A stretch of DNA of 64,000 bases, taken from NCBI GenBank assembly GCA_022592435.1, contig JABYQS010000066.1, positions 1 through 64,000 of the forward strand. Reading direction: 5' to 3'. Positions 58,559 through 64,000 of this stretch are shown here, piece by piece. The notes beneath the pieces were generated by a model. The model saw only the letters and a list, made by a program, of their open reading frames with translations. It searched no databases and was not told the origin of the DNA. Source of the DNA: Cerioporus squamosus. Taxonomy: Eukaryota; Basidiomycota; Agaricomycetes; Polyporales; Polyporaceae. Both the position numbers and the translations under genes were made by a program. Numbering within the stretch: the first letter of the stretch is position 1; every line of letters begins with the position of its first letter.

Positions 58559-61172
58559 CTAAGCCTCCGGGGCCTCTGCAGTTGGGTGTGCCTGAATGGA
58601 GGGATATGTCAGCACAGGACGCAAAGACAGCGACTTAGATGCTCACCTTCTTCCAGTCGCGTTGCAGTTTCTGCGGCGCACAATGAGTACACGCGCGGAT
58701 AAGATGGCCGTGAAACGACGCACCCTCTTGTTTGCGGGGGTAAGCTCAGAGAAGTGGGCCTCGAAGTCGTCGACCGAACGAGAATCGCACGGAGCGGCAG
58801 CATACCATCCCCGGGCATAGTCCCACCTGTACCATCTGTAAGTTGCGTGCACTCGACTTCGACACCTGCGATGACTCACTTGTACCCCTGCATATCATCA
58901 TTAGGCGGCCATGCGGTTGCCTTGCGCTGAGCCCGAGGCTTCGGGGCGGGCTTTGCAGGCGCAGGGGCTGTGCGGGTGGCGGGGACGGCAGATGGGACCG
59001 CCAGCGTGCTGAGTATATCCGAGACGGGCGCAGGCATTGCCGCAGAGGCGCTGCTTGTGGTTTCGGTAGCCGGGGTTGTCGACGCGGCACCATCTTGCAC
59101 CACGGGCGCAGTGCCATCGACAGCGGCATCAGAGGACATCTCTGCTGCAGGAGCTGCAGTGGGCGCAACACCAGGCATTGCCGGCTGGGATGCGGAGGAC
59201 GACGATTCAATGGGAGGGGATGCGGAGGACGAGGTGACGGCAGGGGTGACTTGAGGAGGAGACGACTTCTTCGGGGGCAAGAATGAGAGCCTGTTGGTGG
59301 GCAGTGTGAGTATGCAGGGAGACGTGCGATACAGTCTTTACCTACGATGTATCAGGAATCTGTGGCCATGACGCGTCAGAATGCACAGGGGCAATGGAGT
59401 GCGAGAACCTACATGATAGGACTTTGCAGGAGCCTTGCCTTTGGCGGCCGCCGACAGCGTGCCAGATCCTCCGGCGTCTGCATTGCCGTTTTCAGCGGAT
59501 TGGGGAACCTTCGCAGGTTTCGTCAACGAAGGTCCTGCGGCAGGTATGGATGCTGCGCGAGGTGTGAATGAGTGAGATGGAAATTATGATGGGTGCAAGA
59601 CGTCACCTTGCGGCTTCTGAGACTCCTGACGTGCCCGCTTTGGAGGTTTTGCATCCTCGGTGTCCGCAGCACGCTTCTTGGGATTTGCAGCCGCGTTTGG
59701 TTTGGGCTTTGTCTTCTTAGGGACGCATAGATTTGCGTCGTTGAGCCACTCGTCACGGTCCGAGGTGCTGGTGTCGGAGTCGTTGCCAGTGTCGTCCTGG
59801 TCGTCTATGGTGTAGAGAGCATCGTCGAGGTCTGTGGCTGCAGTGCCGTTCTTCCTCGCCTTGTTGCGCTTCCGCGTTATCGTGTCGTACCAAACCTGCA
59901 TCATCAAGAGATTTGCCTTGTAATCATTCTCACATAGCTGGAGGAGCGGATACTTGCGGCGAAGCGCAGCAATGAGGAGCGCACGAATTCGGGGGTCGCT
60001 CTGGCGCCAGAAATCGGGAAGCTCATGGCCAAGAGCCCGAAGGGTCTGGATGAGCTCGCGCGCGAAGTCGCGGAGGCTCGCGAGGTAGTCCCGACCCGCT
60101 GTCGTGCCATCGATGTTCTCCAGGTACGCGCCAGTCTTGTTCTTGCCAGTCTTCGTAGCAGCTTTACCTCGCAAGCCGACCTCCGTTCCCACCACCGTCT
60201 TCCCCTTCCCCTTCTTCGCGCCAGTGGAACTGTAGTCCGTCTCGGTCCAGTAGGCAACCTGGCGCGGTAAGAATCAGCTAGGTACCCACGTGGGCACAGG
60301 CGTGGGGCCTACCAGAGGGAACGCCTTCGGATCGCGGATGTGGTCTTCACCCGGTTGCTCACCAGGCAGCAGCGCGTGCGTCACCTTGACACATTCTTGC
60401 AGGGCGGCATCGAGCTCGGCTGCGTGGATGAGAAAGGGCAATGCACTTGATCAATGACTTACCGTAGGGACCGCCGCTGCCCCTGGATTGCATGCTCACA
60501 ACCTCTCTGTGAACGTGTGAGTATACACTGAATATATGCGCAGTGGAATAGACTTACTTGAGCATCTTGATCTCCGCGCGCGAGTCAGAGTGGGCTTGCC
60601 TGGGATATCAGCACAAAGGTCAGCGCAGTCATACAGTAGATCGCGCGAATGCTGCATACCGGAGCTCCTTGGCTTCCTCTTCCAGTCTCTGCACTCGCAG
60701 GAACAGTTCCTGTATCCGCATGGGGTCGATGGAAGGGGTGGGGTGCATGTACGTGGGATATGACATCGTGGGCGACAGCATATAGTCATGACTCTGCAAC
60801 AGAGGTGAGTATATGCGTGTCATCTACCATAAAATGGACACATACCATGTGTCGCTGTTGTTGGATTTGCCTTGGGAGGCCCTTTTCACGACGGTCTCGG
60901 GGAGTCTGCGGTGGTGGTCGAGCAACACGGGGGTCTGCGAAGGAGGTTTCTGGACCCTCAATCGGACTAATCGAAGACGATGAGGGGTTGCTGCTGTTGT
61001 TCATGGAGTCCAAATCGAGGTTGTATGCATGTTCCTGCGGAATGAGAAGCGAAGTCGAGTAACGGGAGGGATGCGTCGAGTCCTGAGAGAACGAAGATTC
61101 AGAGCGATGATGCAAGGAGAAATTAGAGCCATTAGAGAGTGCCGTAGGACTATCGTAACCATGAGATTCCAT
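58559..61172 (-). CDS. Hypothetical nuclear-type protein, low-complexity and coiled coil
   Basis: No known family was recognised. Exons can be chained from the ATG at 61172 (MESHGYDSPTALSNGS) to the stop at 58559. The N-terminal part is Ser/Asn/Pro-rich. A short coiled coil follows (RIQELFLRVQRLEEEAKELR), then a conserved-looking globular part (about 59,600-60,420) with PKAFPLVAYWTETDYSST, DYLASLRDFARELIQTLRAL and NLLMMQVWYDTITRKRNKAR. Lys/Arg-rich nuclear-localisation-like stretches (KKRAADTEDAKPPKRAR) and an Ala/Pro/Ser-rich linker come next. The last exons read WYRWDYARGWYAAAPCDSRS and LQRDWKKAHPTAEAPEA. A start at 61337 would lie only 50 bp from the divergent gene, so 61172 is preferred. 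It may belong to the adjacent transposon or be an independent nuclear protein. Confidence 0.6.
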
Positions 61173-61386
61173 CGTGGGGGGATTATTATGATACATGCAT
61201 CTACATGAGAGAGAGAAAGGACGCTGTTGTCGTCGAGTACAGTGGTGGTAAGAAGAGGAAAGTGCGAAGTCGTTAGCGCTTGAGTGTGCGCGCGGGAATC
61301 CCCGGGATCGTCGAGGATTGTCGTCTTCCACTTCCATCCCATAATCGACTGTCCTCTGCCTCTCGTGTCTGCAACGCGCTTGCTAT

Positions 61387-62608
61387 GGACTCCGGCGACG
61401 AACGTGGCTATGATGGCGACTCGGACTCCAGCGATGCCTCAAGCAGCGATGGGCCACCTCTGCACTTGCGCGAATGGCTTCAAAGTATCGCTGATCGAGC
61501 TTCTCCTCCAGGGTGCGCAGTTCTTTCAATCTCTCGGTTACGTTGAACTGATCACTGGCTGCACAGCGATCGACGTGTTGAGAAGAGCGCATGTCGCTAT
61601 TTCCTCGAGGCAATAGATCTGCATACACACTCGTTAGACTGCGAGACCGAGAAGGAACGTACCACACAGGCCCTCACGCGAGTAGCCCTGGCGGCCATTC
61701 GGACAGCCTACGAGTTAAACGAGACAGGAGGCAAGGGTTTGGACAAGGAGCGATTGAGGATGGGCATGGAGGCATTGGGATGCGAGGTTCGGGCTGTCGA
61801 AGAGATGCAGAAGGAGTGTCTTGGGGAACCATGGTACGTCGTACACTCATCGCACCATTCACAACTTCCTTTCCTCACTGGCTGGGTCAATATGGCCAGT
61901 TGGACCCTTTCTTTGCTGCCACTCCTACCGCTCTCCCGGTCTGGCACTCCGCCATTGTCTCCACCACCTCTGCCGTTGTCTCCCCGACCAATCAAGAAAC
62001 TGCGCACAGTACCACCCGTGCCCCTCTTCGACGAGTCTCCTGCGGCATATGCGTCCCGCGCAACGCCTGTTGCAGGCTGCCCAAAGGTGTCAGCATCGTC
62101 AGCTAGCACTCCAGTGAACTTGGCGGCACCTCCCTCGGATATCTTAGCGACACATTGTCTGACTTCGTCGTCGTCTGGGACTGCGCTGTTCTCATCTGCT
62201 ATGGCTTCTTCTCACGCGGCAACCACCTCGCCTTGCACGACGTCCCTCTCATCTGATGGCACGTGTGCCTCGTCGCATGCAGGATTGTCTTCTCACTCGT
62301 CTCGCGCCGCACCCACGCCACCTCGTATAGTGTGCCTAGGACCAAGCCCAAGGCCATCTCACCTGGGCGTGTTTAGGACCCCGGGATTCGGCAAAGTGCC
62401 TGCAGGGGCACCACGTCCTCGGCGCAACTCAGAGTGGGACATCCGGATCGCCATGGAGCCTGTTCTAGCGAAGGAGAAGGCGGTGGCGAAGGAGAAGGTG
62501 GTGGCAAAGGAGAAGGTGGTGGCAAACGAGAAGGAGAATGCGACCATACATCTCTCTGGAAGTGGGACAGCATTCTTTGACTATGGTACTTCATTCTCTC
62601 GTAAATAG
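61387..62608 (+). CDS. Hypothetical protein, coiled coil plus KEKVVA repeats
   Basis: Three exons are proposed: MDSGDERGYDGDSDSSD... to SPPG (donor GTGCGC near 61510), a helical exon from about 61568 to 61831 (EKSACRYFLEAIDLHTHSLD, TQALTRVALAAIRTAYELNE, GMEALGCEVRAVEEMQKECL) and a final exon to 62608; about 340 residues. The second exon has strong coding character in this frame only. The third is Ser/Pro/Ala-rich and ends with degenerate KEK(V/A)VA repeats (about 62466-62540). No family was recognised. The gene is divergent from the 58.6-61.2 kb gene (214 bp apart) and its stop lies 18 bp from the end of the transposase, an arrangement that would fit one mobile unit. Confidence 0.5.
62466..62540 (+). 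repeat. GAGAAGG(C/T)GGTGGC(A/G)AA(G/A) short tandem repeat in coding sequence
   Basis: Four to five imperfect 18-bp units encode KEKVVA-type repeats near the C-terminus of the hypothetical protein. Confidence 0.7.
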
Positions 62609-62626
62609 GGTATAACATCCTTCTGT

Positions 62627-64000
62627 CTAGTCCCCACCAGTCTCATCGTCCCGCGCATATACATTATCTACCTTGCCAATCCACGTCATGTCGAAGCCCA
62701 GCTTCTCCACTACAAAGAAGCGGTCCGCGAAGAGGGCTGCGAACTGGGGGTGCACCTTCTCCGCGGTGCGTGCAGGCAGTGGGACCATTCCGACAATGGA
62801 TTGCACCTCCTTTGCATCAATCACGCGCAAAGCGTTCTGCCCCTGGTAGCGGCACGCAAGCAGTGCACCGTGGGTGAGCGCAGCGATGTCGCGATCGGGA
62901 GGCGTGAAGTCAGAGAGCATAGCAAGTGTGCGCTCCTCGACGGTGCCGTCGGCGAGTTTCACTTCAATGGGGAAGAAGTAGAGAACTTCGGCGAATGTGT
63001 CCCCGCGCAACTGCAGCAGAGTAACATCTCGGTGAGTCACGACATCCAAGTCAGGGTGTTCTCGTAAGCCGCTCACCTTGACCATGCGTGCGCGATGGAC
63101 AGGCTTCCCTCGTCGCTCGCCCTTGCACTCCCGGAACCCGGTGCGCGCAATCTGACCGTTGGGGAGGAGAAGGCGTGCCCACTTCCAGACGGCAGGGTTC
63201 CAGTGCTCTGGCACGGGAATGTTGTTTGCACGCAAGTACGCGTCCAACGCAGCTGCTTCAGGACCTTCCCGTGGAAGCTTGCGCGCGGCGGTATCGCGTG
63301 CCCAGGCAAGCAAAGCGTACCCGTCACCCAAGACGACAGCATCCTTGGGTAGACGATCGGGCTCCGTGAGCTCCGGATAGATGTTGTAGAGGGCGCAGAT
63401 CTGGCACCGCCGTGTGCAACGCTCAGAGAGGTTCGCGTGCGGGAAACGGTGCGATCCAATCTCGCGTGTGAGATTTCCAATCGCGGTCTCAAGCGGCCAT
63501 TGCGAGTTCAGCCACGCAGGACCCAGACGGATGCACTCAGGGACGATGTGCGTGAGTAGATGGATGGAGTGGCGGCAGAAATGAAGGCGGTCCGGGCGAC
63601 GAGCGTAGTACTTCTCCTCGAAATCCTCTGCAAATTCGACAAGGAGCTGGTGGATGTACGGGCGCAGTGCGAGAGGTTGCTCGACAAGCAGGCCGAATCG
63701 GGCCCCCGAGACGAGCTTGCAATAGTGCTCGTAGTATTCCGGGTCCATGACCGCCCAGAGCAGACCTGGAAGGTAGCCATAGAAGTAGTACATGAACTCC
63801 CAAGCTTTGTAGCCAGAATTCATCTTCTTGGCGATGTTGCGAGGACAACGCCCGAAGGACCCAGGAATATACCGAGAGGCCTCCTCGACGAGGACGCCAT
63901 GCTCGAGCCACATCTCGTCGTCATAGAAGCATGCCCAGGTCCAGTCTTTCGGGTCATCGGCCTTGTCGTGGCGGAAGTTGCCACGGAAAAGCTTGACCAT
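62627..64000 (-). CDS. Tnp2/CACTA-type transposase, C-terminal part, runs off right edge
   Basis: An open frame of 457 codons covers the right end on the minus strand; the true N-terminus is outside, so the ATG at 64000 is probably internal. Segments such as AWEFMYYFYGYLPGLLWAVM, KYYARRPDRLHFCRHSIHLL, WLNSQWPLETAIGNLTREIG and HANLSERCTRRCQICALYNI resemble the C-terminal half of basidiomycete Tnp2-like (En/Spm, CACTA) transposases, a region after the catalytic core. The DDE core itself is not in the window. No stop or frameshift is seen here. The family cuts and pastes DNA flanked by CACTA-type ends with 2-3 bp target duplications; the left end of the element was not located. Confidence 0.75.
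   Translation of the reverse strand: MVKLFRGNFRHDKADDPKDWTWACFYDDEMWLEHGVLVEEASRYIPGSFGRCPRNIAKKMNSGYKAWEFMYYFYGYLPGLLWAVMDPEYYEHYCKLVSGARFGLLVEQPLALRPYIHQLLVEFAEDFEEKYYARRPDRLHFCRHSIHLLTHIVPECIRLGPAWLNSQWPLETAIGNLTREIGSHRFPHANLSERCTRRCQICALYNIYPELTEPDRLPKDAVVLGDGYALLAWARDTAARKLPREGPEAAALDAYLRANNIPVPEHWNPAVWKWARLLLPNGQIARTGFRECKGERRGKPVHRARMVKVSGLREHPDLDVVTHRDVTLLQLRGDTFAEVLYFFPIEVKLADGTVEERTLAMLSDFTPPDRDIAALTHGALLACRYQGQNALRVIDAKEVQSIVGMVPLPARTAEKVHPQFAALFADRFFVVEKLGFDMTWIGKVDNVYARDDETGGD

Noticed and set aside
1..64000. CRISPR arrays, bacterial operons, plasmid origins
   Set aside because: Eukaryotic spliced genes throughout; the regular repeats seen are short tandem duplications without spacer structure.

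Overview
The window is nuclear DNA of a filamentous basidiomycete, probably an Agaricomycete and perhaps a wood-decaying Polyporale. This rests on many short (about 50-60 nt) GT-AG introns, dense gene packing, a GH45 subfamily C-type endoglucanase gene, large numbers of DUF6533 membrane-protein genes, and Tnp2/CACTA-type transposase sequence. No bacterial, organellar or viral genes were recognised.

Layout. 1-7.8 kb is gene-poor: two decayed DUF6533 genes, tandem repeats, a TA-flanked MITE and a 0.6 kb fold-back repeat. 7.8-17.2 kb (minus strand) is an accessory block of two alcohol-acetyltransferase-like genes (AATase family, PF07247) followed by two DUF6533 genes. 18.5-38.7 kb is a conserved core: a Ufd4/TRIP12-type HECT ubiquitin ligase, the G-patch spliceosome factor TFIP11/Ntr1, ribosomal protein S4 (RPS4), the SNM1/PSO2 cross-link repair nuclease, one DUF6533 gene, an intron-containing tRNA-Pro(AGG) and the 26S proteasome ATPase Rpt4. 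39.6-44.3 kb is metabolic: a HAD-type haloacid dehalogenase, a class-III aminotransferase and the damaged GH45 gene. 45.4-57.1 kb is a second accessory block on mostly the opposite strand: an internally deleted DUF6533 gene, nested transposon remnants, a third AATase-like gene and three more DUF6533 genes. 58.6-64 kb holds two unrecognised multi-exon genes and the C-terminal part of a Tnp2/CACTA transposase running off the right edge.

How it fits together. The core genes are housekeeping functions (ubiquitin-proteasome, splicing, translation, DNA repair). The striking element is the pair of AATase + DUF6533 blocks flanking that core in roughly inverted orientation. The three AATase paralogues share gene structure, an intact HxxxDG motif and a 17-bp upstream element. 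Nine DUF6533 copies range from apparently intact to frameshifted, internally deleted or MITE-broken, which suggests rapid birth-and-death evolution. A joint role for the acyltransferase-like enzymes and the multi-pass membrane proteins is a hypothesis only. Multi-exon models were built by eye from splice signals, reading-frame continuity and paralogue comparison; inner exon borders are given only where they could be read directly.
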